Shown here one piece after another: positions 16,452-25,561 of a DNA stretch of 64,000 bases. The DNA is from Uruburuella testudinis. Lineage in GTDB: Bacteria > Pseudomonadota > Gammaproteobacteria > Burkholderiales > Neisseriaceae. Position numbers and translations under genes: made by a program. How positions within the stretch are numbered: the stretch's first letter is position 1; every line of letters starts with the position of its first letter. The notes beneath the pieces are model-generated. The model was given only the letters and a program-made list of their open reading frames with translations, made no database searches and was not told the origin of the DNA. The stretch spans positions 496,001 to 560,000 of the forward strand of contig NZ_CP091508.1 in assembly GCF_022870865.1 (NCBI RefSeq), in the 5' to 3' direction.

Positions 16452-19067
16452 TTATTCGCCGTAATACGCCTTGGTGAGGATTTCTTCCATGTCGGCCACC
16501 ATCGGCAGGCGCGGGTTGGCGGGGGAGCATTGGTCTTCATAGGCCATCAGCGCCACTTCACGGCGGGCGTCCATAAAGGCTTTTTCATCCAGGCCTTGCG
16601 CTTTGAACGACATTTTGATGCCGACTTTTCGTGCCAATTCGTCGCAGGCTTTGGCAAACGATTCGACACCTTCGGCCGGTGTGCTGCACGGCAGGCCGAG
16701 CATGCGGGCGATTTCCTGATATTTCACGTCGGCTTTGTAGTAGTTGTATTTCGGCCAGGTGGCGGTTTTTTGCGGACGGGTGCCGTTGTAGCGGATGACG
16801 TGCGGCAGCAGAATGGCGTTGGTGCGGCCGTGCGGGGTGTGGAATTTGCCGCCGATTTTGTGGGCCAGCGAGTGGTTCATGCCCAAAAAGGCGTTGGCAA
16901 ACGCCATGCCGGCGATGGTGGAGGCGTTGTGCATACGCTCGCGGGCTTCGGGGTCTTCGGCGCCGTATTGATAAGAGCGTTCTAAAAATTCAAACACGAG
17001 CTTGATGGCTTGCAGGGCCAGGCCGTCGGTGAAATCGCTGGCCACCACTGATACATAGGCCTCTACCGCGTGGGTGAGCACATCGAGGCCGGTATCGGCG
17101 GTAACGCTGGCGGGCACGGTCATGGTGAACGAGGGGTCGACGATGGCGATGGTGGGGGTGAGCGAATAGTCGGCAATCGGGTATTTTTTGTCGCCGTCGC
17201 TAATCACGGTAAACGGGGTGACTTCTGAGCCGGTGCCCGAGGTGGTGGGGATGCCGATAAATTTGGCTTTGTGGCCGAGCTCGGGGAAGCGGAAGGCGCG
17301 TTTGCGGATGTCCATGAATTTTTGCACCAAATCGGCAAAATCCACTTCGGGTTGCTCGTAGAAAAGCCACATGGCTTTGGCGGCATCCATGGCCGAACCG
17401 CCGCCCAGCGCGATAATGGTATCGGGCTGGAAGCTTTGCAGCAGGTCGGCGCCTTTTTTAACGGTGGCGATGCTGGGGTCGGGCTCGACATCGACAAACA
17501 GCTGATAGGTAACTTTGTTTTTGCGCAGGTTGAGCTGGTGGGTGACTTTGTCGACAAAGCCCAAGTCGACCATGGAGCGGTCGGTAACAATCACTACTTT
17601 GCTGCATTCTTTCAAGTCTTGCAGGTATTGGATGGAATCGCGTTCGAAATAGATTTTGGAGGGCACTTTAAACCATTGCATGTTGTTTCTCCGGCGGCCT
17701 ACTTTTTTGATGTTTAAGAGGTTGACGGCGCTGACGTTGTTGCCGACTGAGTTTTTACCGTAAGAGCCGCAGCCGAGGGTGAGCGAGGGCATAAAGGCGT
17801 TATACACATCGCCGATACCGCCGAAAGTGGAGGGGGAGTTGCAAATCACGCGGATGGCTTTCACCTGTTCGCCGAATGCTTTGGCCAGCGCTTCATCGGC
17901 GGTGTGGATGGCGGCGGAGTGGCCGAGGCCGTCGAATTCCACCATTTCGCGCGCAAGTTTGAAGCCCTCGCTGCTGTCGCCGGCTTTGAGCATGGCCAAC
18001 ACGGGCGAGAGTTTTTCGCGGGTCAGCGGTTCGCGCGGGCCGACTTCGCTGCATTCTGCCACCAGAATGTTAGTGTGTTCCGGCACGCTGAAGCCGGCTT
18101 GCTCGGCAATCCAAGCCGCAGATTTGCCCACTACGGCGGCATTGAGCTTGGCGCCGCCGCAATTGCTGCTGCCGGCTTTCACGCCGAAAATAAAGTTTTC
18201 TAATTGCGCTTTTTCTTTTTTATTCACGAAATATACGCCGTAAGACTGCATTTCAGCCGCTAAATCGGCATAAATTTCCTTATCGGCAATCACTGCCTGC
18301 TCGCTGGCGCAAATCATGCCGTTATCAAATGCTTTCGACATCACGATATCGTGTGCTGCCTGCTTGATGTTGGCGGATTTTTCCACATAGGCCGGCACGT
18401 TGCCCGCGCCCACGCCGAGGGCGGGTTTGCCGCAGGAATAGGCGGCTTCGACCATGGCATTGCCGCCGGTGGCGAGAATGGTGGCCACGCCGGGGTGTTT
18501 CATCAGGCCGGAAGTGCCTTCCATCGAGGGGTGTTCAATCCATTGTATGCAGTGTTCCGGCGCGCCGGCGGCGATGGCGGCGTCGCGTACGATGCGGGCG
18601 GCGTGTGCCGAGCATTGCTGGGCGGAGGGGTGGAACGAGAAAATAATCGGGTTGCGGGTTTTCAGGGCGATCAGCGCCTTGAAAATGGTGGTAGAGGTGG
18701 GGTTGGTGGTGGGCACGATGCCGCACACCACGCCTACCGGGTCGGCGATTTCGGTGATGCCGGTAACGTCGTCTTCGCTGATGATGCCGACGGTTTTCAG
18801 ATTCAGCAGGCTGTGTACCACGTTTTCACAGGCAAACAGGTTTTTGGTGGCTTTGTCTTCAAACACGCCGCGGCCGGTTTCCTCTACCGCGTGCATGGCC
18901 AGCACGCCGTGTTGGTCGAGCGCGGCCACGGAGGCTTTGGCGACGATATAGTCGACTTGCTCTTGGTTGAGCTTGCGGAAATTTTCCAGTGCGGTCAGGC
19001 CGTTGGCCACTAAAGTGTTCACTTCGGCTTGCGCCGGGCTGATGCTGGAATCGGCAGATGCGTTCAT
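16452..19067 (-). CDS. adhE: Bifunctional aldehyde-alcohol dehydrogenase
   Basis: AdhE reduces acetyl-CoA to acetaldehyde and then ethanol, regenerating NAD+ in fermentation. The 871-residue protein has an N-terminal CoA-acylating aldehyde dehydrogenase (about 10-440; Cys in DNGMICASEQAV) and a C-terminal iron alcohol dehydrogenase (about 450-871; GGGSAMDAAKAMW, TTSGTGSEVTPFTVI, MNHSLAHKIGGKFHTPHGRTNAILLPH with the metal His residues). I chose the ATG at 19065-19067 because CAGGAG lies seven bases upstream of it; a second ATG two codons earlier is too close to that site. Upstream is a half-conserved FNR-like site. AdhE is uncommon in Neisseria, so acquisition is possible, though base composition is not unusual. 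Confidence 0.95.
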   Translation of the reverse strand: MNASADSSISPAQAEVNTLVANGLTALENFRKLNQEQVDYIVAKASVAALDQHGVLAMHAVEETGRGVFEDKATKNLFACENVVHSLLNLKTVGIISEDDVTGITEIADPVGVVCGIVPTTNPTSTTIFKALIALKTRNPIIFSFHPSAQQCSAHAARIVRDAAIAAGAPEHCIQWIEHPSMEGTSGLMKHPGVATILATGGNAMVEAAYSCGKPALGVGAGNVPAYVEKSANIKQAAHDIVMSKAFDNGMICASEQAVIADKEIYADLAAEMQSYGVYFVNKKEKAQLENFIFGVKAGSSNCGGAKLNAAVVGKSAAWIAEQAGFSVPEHTNILVAECSEVGPREPLTREKLSPVLAMLKAGDSSEGFKLAREMVEFDGLGHSAAIHTADEALAKAFGEQVKAIRVICNSPSTFGGIGDVYNAFMPSLTLGCGSYGKNSVGNNVSAVNLLNIKKVGRRRNNMQWFKVPSKIYFERDSIQYLQDLKECSKVVIVTDRSMVDLGFVDKVTHQLNLRKNKVTYQLFVDVEPDPSIATVKKGADLLQSFQPDTIIALGGGSAMDAAKAMWLFYEQPEVDFADLVQKFMDIRKRAFRFPELGHKAKFIGIPTTSGTGSEVTPFTVISDGDKKYPIADYSLTPTIAIVDPSFTMTVPASVTADTGLDVLTHAVEAYVSVVASDFTDGLALQAIKLVFEFLERSYQYGAEDPEARERMHNASTIAGMAFANAFLGMNHSLAHKIGGKFHTPHGRTNAILLPHVIRYNGTRPQKTATWPKYNYYKADVKYQEIARMLGLPCSTPAEGVESFAKACDELARKVGIKMSFKAQGLDEKAFMDARREVALMAYEDQCSPANPRLPMVADMEEILTKAYYGE

Positions 19068-19148
19068 AAACATGCTCCTGATAAAGTATCGATAAAAGAA
19101 GGATAGAAATTTATAGATACAGTATAGGTAGGATTGCTACTTTGGTAT

Positions 19149-19162
19149 TTGATGCAGGTCAT
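19149..19162 (-). promoter_or_regulatory. Weak candidate FNR site upstream of adhE
   Basis: TTGATGCAGGTCAT has one perfect FNR half (TTGAT), correct 4-nt spacing and a partial second half. It lies about 85 bp upstream of the adhE start, plausible for an oxygen-regulated fermentation gene. Confidence 0.25.
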
Positions 19163-19413
19163 GTGTGGTAATTAAATTACCTTTCTTTTGGCAGCCCTGT
19201 TGATGTATTGGTGTAAGTTTTTGAAAATTTAAATTTTTGTATCGCTGTATGATGTGGCGGAAAAGTTTTAGACGGCCTTTTTTTGTTTGGTTTGTTTGGA
19301 AATAAATAAATTAAACAGACTGATAAATCAGGCATCAATCGTTGTTTTTGGCGGTGGGAGTATTGGGTTGCTAATAAGTAATCAAACTGATATGGCGGTT
19401 TTGCCGTATGCAG

Positions 19414-19452
19414 AGGCCGTCTGAAAACGCGGAGAAGGTTTTCAGACGGCCT
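19414..19452. terminator. Inverted uptake-sequence hairpin
   Basis: AGGCCGTCTGAAAAC and GTTTTCAGACGGCCT pair in the 586-bp gap between adhE and the Yip1 gene. The remainder of 19068-19410 is AT-rich and shows no gene. Confidence 0.6.
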
Positions 19453-19488
19453 TGGTAACGGGAACGCATTTTGATGATTCGGTATGAT

Positions 19489-19653
19489 GCCGATTCACAA
19501 AGGTAAGCAAACAAGGCGGCGAACCAAAGACCGAGCGCACATGATCGGACGCACGTACAGGTTTGCTTGATTTGGCGCTTCATTGCCTTGGAGAAACCGG
19601 CGCTCTTCGGGCGCAGGCGCATCAATGCCGTTAGGTTGTCTTTTTGAAAGGTA
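19489..19653. repeat. Correia-like element, copy c
   Basis: The left end ATTCACAAAGGTAAGCAAAC runs into AAGGCGGCGAACC; the right end is AATGCCGTTAGGTTGTCTTTTTGAAAGGTAT. The middle differs from other copies. Its right end abuts the TAA stop of the Yip1 gene, giving TAATACC on that strand. Confidence 0.6.
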
Positions 19654-20223
19654 TTATTCGCGCGGCAGGCCGTTGTTGACCATGCTGTTCATCTGTTCGC
19701 TGATGCTTTGCAGATCCATCAGCCCCAGTTGGCCGAACAGCGCCAGCAACAGAGCGCCGGCTACCATCAGCAGCAGCACGTAAACCACGTAGCCCAGCAA
19801 TATCCGCAAGGCCGACACGTTGCCCATTTTCATCAGGCCGATGGCCTGCACCCAAAACGTCCACACTTGCCAAAACACGCCGACAAAGGCCAGTGAGGGC
19901 AGGTAAAACATCGCCAGCGCGGGAATTACCAGCGCTTCGGATACCAAAATAAACCCCCATAGCGGCAGCTTGGGCGCGCCGTAATAATGCAGCATGGTGC
20001 GCATCACGTGGCCGAGCAGCAGCCATTTGACCACGGTCAGCAGAATGGCAAAGGCGATGGTGCCGATGCTGTTGCCAAACATCGGCGACATGCCGGCGGC
20101 GTTGACCAGGCCGATGAGCACCAATACGGCAATAACAGCCGGCGGCGTGTAGCGGTAATGGTCGGGTTGTTGGTAGCGCAGGCGCAATACATCGAGCATG
20201 TCGCGTAATAAATGATAAAGCAT
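19654..20223 (-). CDS. Yip1/YIPF-domain membrane protein
   Basis: A 189-residue integral membrane protein with about five hydrophobic helices (AVIAVLVLIGLVNAAGM, IAFAILLTVVKWLLLG, GFILVSEALVIPALAMFYL, FWQVWTFWVQAIGLM, ILLGYVVYVLLLMVAGALLLALFG). This is the arrangement of bacterial Yip1-domain proteins, whose function is not established. Its ATG (20221-20223) overlaps the TGA of purU by one base, so the two genes are probably co-transcribed and translationally coupled. The stop codon is at the edge of a Correia-like element. The family call is moderately sure. Confidence 0.75.
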   Translation of the reverse strand: MLYHLLRDMLDVLRLRYQQPDHYRYTPPAVIAVLVLIGLVNAAGMSPMFGNSIGTIAFAILLTVVKWLLLGHVMRTMLHYYGAPKLPLWGFILVSEALVIPALAMFYLPSLAFVGVFWQVWTFWVQAIGLMKMGNVSALRILLGYVVYVLLLMVAGALLLALFGQLGLMDLQSISEQMNSMVNNGLPRE

Positions 20224-21092
20224 CAGTCGAATACCACCGTTTTGTTGTTGTAAGAGAGCACGCGGCTTTGCAAATGCCATTTGACTGCGCGGGCAAGCAC
20301 GATTTTTTCCAGATCGCGGCCTTTTTCCACCAAGTCGGCCACGTCGTCGCGATGCGATACGCGGGTGACTTCCTGCTCGATAATCGGGCCTTCGTCCAGT
20401 TCGCTGGTGACATAATGGCTGGTGGCGCCGATCAGCTTCACGCCGCGCATATGAGCGCGGTGGTAAGGTTTGGCGCCGTCGAATGCGGGCAGAAAGCTGT
20501 GGTGGATGTTAATCACCCGGTTGGGGTATTTTTCGACAAACAAGGGCGACAGAATCTGCATGTAGCGCGCCAACACGATGGTATCGACCTGCGCTTCTTC
20601 CAGCAGCGCAAATTGGCGTGCTTCGGCTTGGGCTTTGTTGTCTCGGGTGATGGTGATATGGTGGAACGGAATGCCGTGGCTTTCCACCAAGTCGCGTACC
20701 GATTCGTGGTTGCCGATAACCAGCGGAATCTCGCAATCGAGCTCGCCGATGCGGTGGCGGTGAAGCAGGTCGGAGAGGCAATGCTCGTATTGCGAAGTAA
20801 ATAAAGCCATGCGGCGGCGGCTGTGGGAAAAATGCATCTGCCAGCGCATGTCAAACGCTTCGGCCACGGGCGCAAACGCCTGTTCGATGGCTTCGCGACT
20901 TTGCAGGGTAAAGCCTTGCAAATCCCATTCTACCCGCATCAGAAACAGGTTTTCCGCCGCATCTTCGTGTTGGTCGGCATGGATGATGTTGCCGTTGTGT
21001 TCTAATAAAAAGCGGGAAATGGCGTGCACCAGGCCGGGCCGGTCGGGCGCGCTGACCAGCAGGGTGGCGGTGTGTTTGGAAGGGTCGGTCAT
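20223..21092 (-). CDS. purU: Formyltetrahydrofolate deformylase
   Basis: PurU hydrolyses 10-formyltetrahydrofolate to tetrahydrofolate and formate, balancing the one-carbon pool. The 289-residue protein has an N-terminal ACT domain (about 6-85, ATLLVSAPDRPGLVHAISRFLLEHNGNI) that in relatives senses glycine/methionine, and a formyltransferase-fold domain with VINIHHSFLPAF and LIGATSHYVTSELDEGPIIEQEV, holding the catalytic Asn/His/Asp. Length and motifs match E. coli PurU. folD, which makes the precursor of its substrate, is 300 bp upstream in the same direction but separated by a MITE and a hairpin. Confidence 0.94.
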   Translation of the reverse strand: MTDPSKHTATLLVSAPDRPGLVHAISRFLLEHNGNIIHADQHEDAAENLFLMRVEWDLQGFTLQSREAIEQAFAPVAEAFDMRWQMHFSHSRRRMALFTSQYEHCLSDLLHRHRIGELDCEIPLVIGNHESVRDLVESHGIPFHHITITRDNKAQAEARQFALLEEAQVDTIVLARYMQILSPLFVEKYPNRVINIHHSFLPAFDGAKPYHRAHMRGVKLIGATSHYVTSELDEGPIIEQEVTRVSHRDDVADLVEKGRDLEKIVLARAVKWHLQSRVLSYNNKTVVFD

Positions 21093-21149
21093 GTTGCGGT
21101 CTTTTTAATGTTATGAATGTTTAATGTTATGAATGGCATTCGGACAACT

Positions 21150-21316
21150 TTAGGGTGTCCTGACCATTCGATTTACGGGTGTATTTTTCCCCTGAAAACG
21201 CATCTGTTGCGTTAAAAAATACTCGTAAGATATCTAATTTTGCTGCGTTTTTTTGCCTGGCGCCTGCATTTTCAGGAATAAAATCCCCTCATAAACGACA
21301 CATCAGAATACTCTGG
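21150..21316. repeat. Long-hairpin MITE, copy B
   Basis: The left end TTAGGGTGTCCTGACCATTC runs through the shared arms; the right end CAGAATACTCTGG is diverged. It lies between purU and folD. Confidence 0.8.
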
Positions 21317-21331
21317 TGTCAAACAAATCAT

Positions 21332-21372
21332 CAGGCCGTCTGAACGGCTGTATATTGTTTTCAGACGGCCTG
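21332..21372 (-). terminator. Uptake-sequence hairpin terminating folD
   Basis: CAGGCCGTCTGAA and TTCAGACGGCCTG pair 18 bp beyond the folD stop codon. Confidence 0.65.
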
Positions 21373-21389
21373 TGTTTTAGCTTGCGGGG

Positions 21390-22247
21390 TTACGCATTAT
21401 CGTGCAGCTCGGCTGCATGCAGCGTGTTTTCTAGCAGCGTGGCAATCGTCATCGGGCCTACGCCGCCGGGCACGGGGGTAATCATCGATGCGCGTTGTTT
21501 CGCTGCCTCAAATTCCACATCACCGCAGAGTTTGCCGTCGGGCAGGCGGTTGATGCCGACGTCGATGACCACCGCGCCGGGTTTAATCCACTCGCCTTTG
21601 ACAAAATTGGGAATGCCCACGCCGGCCACCACAATGTCGGCAGCGGCCACTTCTGCGGCCAGGTTTTGCGTTTTGCTGTGGCAGATGGTAACGGTGGCGC
21701 GCGCCAGCAGCAGCTCCAGCATCTGCGGGCGGCCGACAATATTGGAAGCGCCCACCACCACCGCTTTTTTGCCTTCCGGGTTGATGTCGTAAGCTTCCAG
21801 CAGCGTCATCACACCTTTGGGCGTGCAGGGGCGCATCAGCGGCATTTTTACCACCAAGCGGCCGACATTGTAGGGGTGGAAGCCGTCTACATCTTTGTGC
21901 GGCAAAATGCGTTCCAGCACCGCTTGGCTGTCGATTTGCCCGGGCAGCGGCAGCTGCACCAAAATGCCGTCTACATCGGGGTTGGCGTTGAGTTCGTCTA
22001 CCAGTTTCAGCAATTCGTCTTGCGTGGTTTCAGCACCTAATTCGTAAGAGAGTGATTGGAAGCCCACTTTTTCGCAGGCAATTTTTTTGTTGCGCACATA
22101 CACGGCGCTGGCGGGGTCTTCGCCCACCAATACCACCGCCAGGCACGGCGTGTGCAAACCGGCGGCTTGGCGCGCAGCTGTTTTTTCGGCCACCAAGTGC
22201 AGGCGTTGTTGGGAAACTTCTTTACCGTTGATTAATTGTGCAGTCAT
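21390..22247 (-). CDS. folD: Methylenetetrahydrofolate dehydrogenase/cyclohydrolase
   Basis: FolD oxidises 5,10-methylene-THF to methenyl-THF and hydrolyses it to 10-formyl-THF. The 285-residue protein has [17 protein letters not shown] with the active-site Tyr and Lys, [14 protein letters not shown], the dinucleotide motif [14 protein letters not shown], and the closing signature [19 protein letters not shown]. The ATG at 22245-22247 has AAAGAG upstream; the frame stays open through the tRNA genes but that extension is not protein-like. Its product is the substrate of PurU, encoded downstream. Confidence 0.96.
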   Translation of the reverse strand: MTAQLINGKEVSQQRLHLVAEKTAARQAAGLHTPCLAVVLVGEDPASAVYVRNKKIACEKVGFQSLSYELGAETTQDELLKLVDELNANPDVDGILVQLPLPGQIDSQAVLERILPHKDVDGFHPYNVGRLVVKMPLMRPCTPKGVMTLLEAYDINPEGKKAVVVGASNIVGRPQMLELLLARATVTICHSKTQNLAAEVAAADIVVAGVGIPNFVKGEWIKPGAVVIDVGINRLPDGKLCGDVEFEAAKQRASMITPVPGGVGPMTIATLLENTLHAAELHDNA

Positions 22248-22448
22248 GAGTAGGCTCTTTCTCTGAGAAGCGGCAGCGCGTATTGTCGCATTTTTCGGCA
22301 GCGGTTTCATCTGTTTTATCGGGGTGTGGCCGTATGAACGCATCATGCCCGCTTTGAAAAAGTCAACCGGCAAACAGCGGGGCTTTGAATAATGTTGATA
22401 TAAAATAATGTGATAAATATATTTTTGATTTTTTATCGGCGCCAGAGC

Positions 22449-22477
22449 TTGACGTTTTTTGCCGGTGTAGGTATAGT
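22449..22477 (+). promoter_or_regulatory. Strong promoter of the tRNA cluster
   Basis: TTGACG (22449-22454), a 17-bp spacer and TATAGT (22472-22477) lie 13 bp before the first tRNA base. This near-consensus layout suits a stable RNA operon. Confidence 0.8.
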
Positions 22478-22490
22478 TCGCTTCTCTCGT

Positions 22491-22568
22491 CGGGGCGTAG
22501 CGCAGCCTGGTTAGCGCACCTGTTTTGGGAACAGGGGGTCGTGAGTTCGAATCCCACCGCCCCGACCA
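22491..22568 (+). tRNA. tRNA-Pro (TGG)
   Basis: The full cloverleaf is present: acceptor CGGGGCG/CGCCCCG, D-arm GCGC..GCGC, anticodon stem CCTGT/ACAGG with loop TTTGGGA (anticodon TGG), T-arm with GTTCGAATC, and an encoded CCA end. It is first of three tRNAs transcribed together. Confidence 0.96.
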
Positions 22569-22607
22569 GGAAAACACCCCAGCAGAATTATGTCCGATTA
22601 TGGTAGA

Positions 22608-22684
22608 GCGCCCGTAGCTCAACCGGATAGAGCACCCGCCTTCTAAGCGGGCGGTTACAGGTTCGATTCCTGTCGGGCGTGCCA
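22608..22684 (+). tRNA. tRNA-Arg (TCT)
   Basis: The acceptor GCGCCCG pairs with CGGGCGT (G-U at the first pair). The anticodon stem CCCGC/GCGGG encloses CTTCTAA (anticodon TCT), the T-arm has GTTCGATTC, and GCCA ends the gene. It is 39 bp after tRNA-Pro. Confidence 0.95.
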
Positions 22685-22701
22685 AACAAGTTTCTTTTTG
22701 C

Positions 22702-22778
22702 GGTGGCTGTAGCTCAGTTGGTAGAGCCCTGGATTGTGATTCCAGTTGTCGTGGGTTCGAGCCCCATCAGCCACCCCA
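22702..22778 (+). tRNA. tRNA-His (GTG)
   Basis: It starts GGTGGCT with the extra 5' G typical of tRNA-His. The anticodon stem CTGGA/TCCAG encloses TTGTGAT (anticodon GTG), the T-arm has GTTCGAGCC, and CCA is encoded. It closes the three-gene cluster. Confidence 0.95.
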
Positions 22779-22784
22779 TCATTC

Positions 22785-22816
22785 AAAAGCCCGCTTCCAA
22801 ACGAAGCGGGCTTTTT
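22785..22816 (+). terminator. Rho-independent terminator of the tRNA cluster
   Basis: AAGCCCGCTT pairs with AAGCGGGCTT across a 7-nt loop, followed by five T's, just after tRNA-His. Confidence 0.93.
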
Positions 22817-22994
22817 CATTTGAATCAGATTGATATTTGTGAAATTATGTAAATAATGGTTGTTGATATTTTTAATACGGGTGCACTATAAGATTCGGCA
22901 ATTTTAATTCTAAAAATATTTTGTTAATTTCTCTCTTAAAACAATTGGATGAATTTAAAAAATACCATCATTTAATTGCCGTTGCTATAGTAGC

Positions 22995-23091
22995 GCGGGG
23001 CTGGTTGGCTTGGTGCTTCCGCGCCTTGGCGAAAGCAGTCCTCTTCGAGCTCAAGTGAGCCAACGCGGTTAGGTTGTTTTGTGCATGGGCA
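22995..23091. repeat. Correia-like element, copy d (one end lost)
   Basis: In reverse complement it reads GCCCATGCACAAAACAACC, then CGCGTTGGCTCACTTGAGC, GAAGAGGACTGCTTTCGCC and AGCCAACCAGCCCC, matching copy b. The far end is missing. The stretch 22818-22994 is AT-rich with nothing recognisable. Confidence 0.6.
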
Positions 23092-23190
23092 TGATGTGTT
23101 TTTGTGTGTCAAGCCGCGATGCCCATGCTGCTCACCATCACCGCCCGCAGCGATGCCGAATGGGTGTTGGCCGACAGCGCCGGTTAAGCG
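23092..23190. repeat. Degenerate repeat with a 22-codon ORF-like remnant
   Basis: 23119-23187 can be read MPMLLTITARSDAEWVLADS plus two residues and a stop. Related, more decayed copies lie at 7073-7145 (inverted) and 26483-26580. All three adjoin a Correia-like end. It is probably a fragment of a lost gene or part of a composite repeat; I do not recognise the parent. Confidence 0.4.
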
Positions 23191-23204
23191 TTTGCAGAGA
23201 GGTT

Positions 23205-23247
23205 GAGGCCGTCTGAAAACTGTAAAAGTGCGGTTTCAGACGGCCTC
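23205..23247. terminator. Inverted uptake-sequence hairpin before hldE2
   Basis: GAGGCCGTCTGAAAC-like arms close with GTTTCAGACGGCCTC, about 63 bp upstream of the heptose adenylyltransferase gene. Confidence 0.5.
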
Positions 23248-23309
23248 AATTGTATAAACAGCAGCCCTTCGGTATCATGCCGTAATACTGAAAATAAAGA
23301 GACTCTACT

Positions 23310-23813
23310 ATGCGAAACTGGCCGCTGCCCGACTTCGAACAAAAAATCTGCCCGCCCGAACACTTGGCCGAACGCCTCGCTGCCTTGCCGCGCCCGCTGG
23401 TGTTTACCAACGGTTGTTTCGACATCCTTCATCGCGGCCACGTCAGCTATCTGGCACAGGCCCGCGCCACCGGCGCCGCCATGATTCTGGCGCTGAACAC
23501 CGATGCTTCGGTGCGGCGGCAGGGCAAGGGCAGCGATCGCCCGATTAATGCGCTGGAAAACCGCGCCGCTGTGGCCGCTGCGCTGGCGAGTGTGGATATG
23601 GTGACCTGGTTTGATGATGATACTCCCGCAGCTTTAATCGAGCTGATCCGGCCGGATATTCTGGTTAAAGGGGGCGATTGGGCGCCGGAAAATATTGTCG
23701 GCGCGGCTGAAACACTGGCGCGCGGCGGCAAAGTGTATTCGATACCTTTTTTGCACCAAACGTCGACCACTCAAACGCTGGCGAAAATCCGCGCCGTCGA
23801 GGCCGGCAAATGA
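23310..23813 (+). CDS. D-glycero-beta-D-manno-heptose 1-phosphate adenylyltransferase (RfaE domain II)
   Basis: A 167-residue nucleotidyltransferase that activates heptose-1-phosphate to ADP-heptose for the lipopolysaccharide inner core. [18 protein letters not shown] carries the HxGH signature, [20 protein letters not shown] is the nucleotide-binding region, and [25 protein letters not shown] is conserved. In E. coli this domain is the C-terminal half of HldE; here, as in Neisseria, it is a separate protein and the kinase half is outside the window. The last four bases (ATGA) are shared with the birA-coaX start, so the genes form an operon. Confidence 0.93.
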   Translation: MRNWPLPDFEQKICPPEHLAERLAALPRPLVFTNGCFDILHRGHVSYLAQARATGAAMILALNTDASVRRQGKGSDRPINALENRAAVAAALASVDMVTWFDDDTPAALIELIRPDILVKGGDWAPENIVGAAETLARGGKVYSIPFLHQTSTTQTLAKIRAVEAGK

Positions 23814-25561
23814 CAGCGTTAAAGCCGCACCACTGGCAGCTTTTGGCCGTATTGGCCGACGGCAGGCCACAGCATGTGTTTGCCCTGGGTCAGCTGTTGG
23901 GCATCAAGCCGCAGCAGATTAACGGCCTTTGGCAGCAAATGCCGCCGCATATCCGGGGCCTGTTGCGCCAACACGACGGCCAATGGCGGCTGGTGCGGCC
24001 TTTGGCGGTGTTTGATGAGGCCGATGTGCGGCATATCGGTGCCAAACACGGCTTTCAGACGGCCTTGAAACATGAGTGCGGCTCCAGCAACGATTTGATT
24101 CTTGAAGCGGCCAAACAGCCGGCTCAAGCGGTTCACCGCATGATGGTGGTAGCGCACCAGCAACGCCAAGGCCGCGGCCGGCAAGGCAAAAACTGGCACA
24201 ACCGCCTGGGCGAATGCCTGATGTTCAGCTTCGGCTGGGTATTCGACAAACCGCAACACGAATTGGGCGCGCTGGCGCTGGCGGCAGCATTGGCCTGTCG
24301 GCGCGCGCTCGTCGGCTTGGGCGTGGCTGCGCAAATCAAGTGGCCCAACGATTTGGTAATCGGGCGCGACAAGCTTGGCGGTATTTTGATCGAAACCGTG
24401 CGCAGCGGCGGCAAAACCGTGGCCGTTATCGGCATCGGCATCAATTTTGTTTTGCCCAAAGAAGTAGAAAACGCCGCCTCGGTGCAGGCCGCGTTGCAGG
24501 CAGACGGTAAAGCCGCCGTCAGCGCGAGCAGTTTGTTGGATGCGCTTTTGCACGAACTTGCTTTATTGCTGCCGGCCTACGAGCAACACGGTTTCACACC
24601 GTTGCTGAATGCCTATCAGCAAGCCAACCGCGACCACCAGCGCCCGGTACGGCTGTTGCAAAACAACCAAGTTATCGAAGAAGGCACCGTCATCGGCATC
24701 ACCGAACACGGTGCCTTGCGTCTGGCAACAGCGCAAGGCGAAAAACGGGTGGTGAGCGGCGAAATCAGCCTGCGGCCTGATGAGCGCGCCGCCCCTGCTG
24801 TAACACTCAAACCGCGTCGCTACCTGTTGCTTGACGGCGGTAACAGCCAGCTCAAATGGGCGTGGGTGGAAAACGGCAGCATTATTCATATCGGCCGCGC
24901 GCCTTACCGCGATTTGGGCCAACTTGGCGCCGAGTGGCGCGAATTTTCAGACGGCCTGGATAAAATCATCGGTTGTGCCGTGTGCGGAGAAACCAAAAAA
25001 AGCCTGGTGGCGGCGCAATTGCCGCGCCCCATCGAATGGCTGACCTCTATGCAGCAGGGTTTGGGCATCCGCAACCATTACCGCAATGTGGCCGAACACG
25101 GCTCCGACCGCTGGTTCAACGCCTTGGGCGCACGCCGCTTCAGCAGCCACGCCTGTGTGGTCGTCAGCTGCGGCACGGCGGTAACCATTGATGCACTCAC
25201 GGATGACAACCATTATCTGGGCGGCACCATCATGCCGGGCTTTCACCTGATGAAAGAAGCCATGGCACAAAAAACCGCCAACCTCAACCGTCCGCTCGGG
25301 CGCGTGTATCCTTTTCCCACCACCACCGCCAACGCGCTGGCCAGCGGTATGCTCGATGCCGTGTGCGGCTCAATATTGCTGATGCACGCGCGATTGCGTG
25401 AAAAAGTCGGTGCAGATAAAAAAGTAGATTTGGTGCTGACCGGCGGCGGTGCGGCCAAAGTGGCACAGGCGTTGCCAACGTCATTTAATTTGGACAACAG
25501 CGTAAAAATTATAGATAATCTCGTGGTTTACGGATTACTCAACTGGATTGAACAAACATGA
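23810..25561 (+). CDS. Bifunctional biotin-protein ligase / type III pantothenate kinase
   Basis: This 583-residue fusion joins BirA and CoaX, an arrangement known in Neisseria. The N-terminal half (about 1-325) has a winged-helix start ([24 protein letters not shown]), the biotin-adenylate motif [11 protein letters not shown] and [19 protein letters not shown]; it attaches biotin to AccB, encoded near 58.5 kb. The C-terminal half (about 335-583) has [41 protein letters not shown] and [11 protein letters not shown]; it phosphorylates pantothenate for CoA. The N-terminal helix-turn-helix may allow repressor activity, not shown here. It overlaps its neighbours by four bases at each end. An uptake sequence lies inside each half. 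Confidence 0.95.
   Translation: MTALKPHHWQLLAVLADGRPQHVFALGQLLGIKPQQINGLWQQMPPHIRGLLRQHDGQWRLVRPLAVFDEADVRHIGAKHGFQTALKHECGSSNDLILEAAKQPAQAVHRMMVVAHQQRQGRGRQGKNWHNRLGECLMFSFGWVFDKPQHELGALALAAALACRRALVGLGVAAQIKWPNDLVIGRDKLGGILIETVRSGGKTVAVIGIGINFVLPKEVENAASVQAALQADGKAAVSASSLLDALLHELALLLPAYEQHGFTPLLNAYQQANRDHQRPVRLLQNNQVIEEGTVIGITEHGALRLATAQGEKRVVSGEISLRPDERAAPAVTLKPRRYLLLDGGNSQLKWAWVENGSIIHIGRAPYRDLGQLGAEWREFSDGLDKIIGCAVCGETKKSLVAAQLPRPIEWLTSMQQGLGIRNHYRNVAEHGSDRWFNALGARRFSSHACVVVSCGTAVTIDALTDDNHYLGGTIMPGFHLMKEAMAQKTANLNRPLGRVYPFPTTTANALASGMLDAVCGSILLMHARLREKVGADKKVDLVLTGGGAAKVAQALPTSFNLDNSVKIIDNLVVYGLLNWIEQT

Noticed and set aside
22248-22685. N-terminal extension of FolD through the tRNA genes
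   Set aside because: The extension would translate tRNA-Pro and tRNA-Arg; FolD family similarity starts at the ATG 22245-22247.
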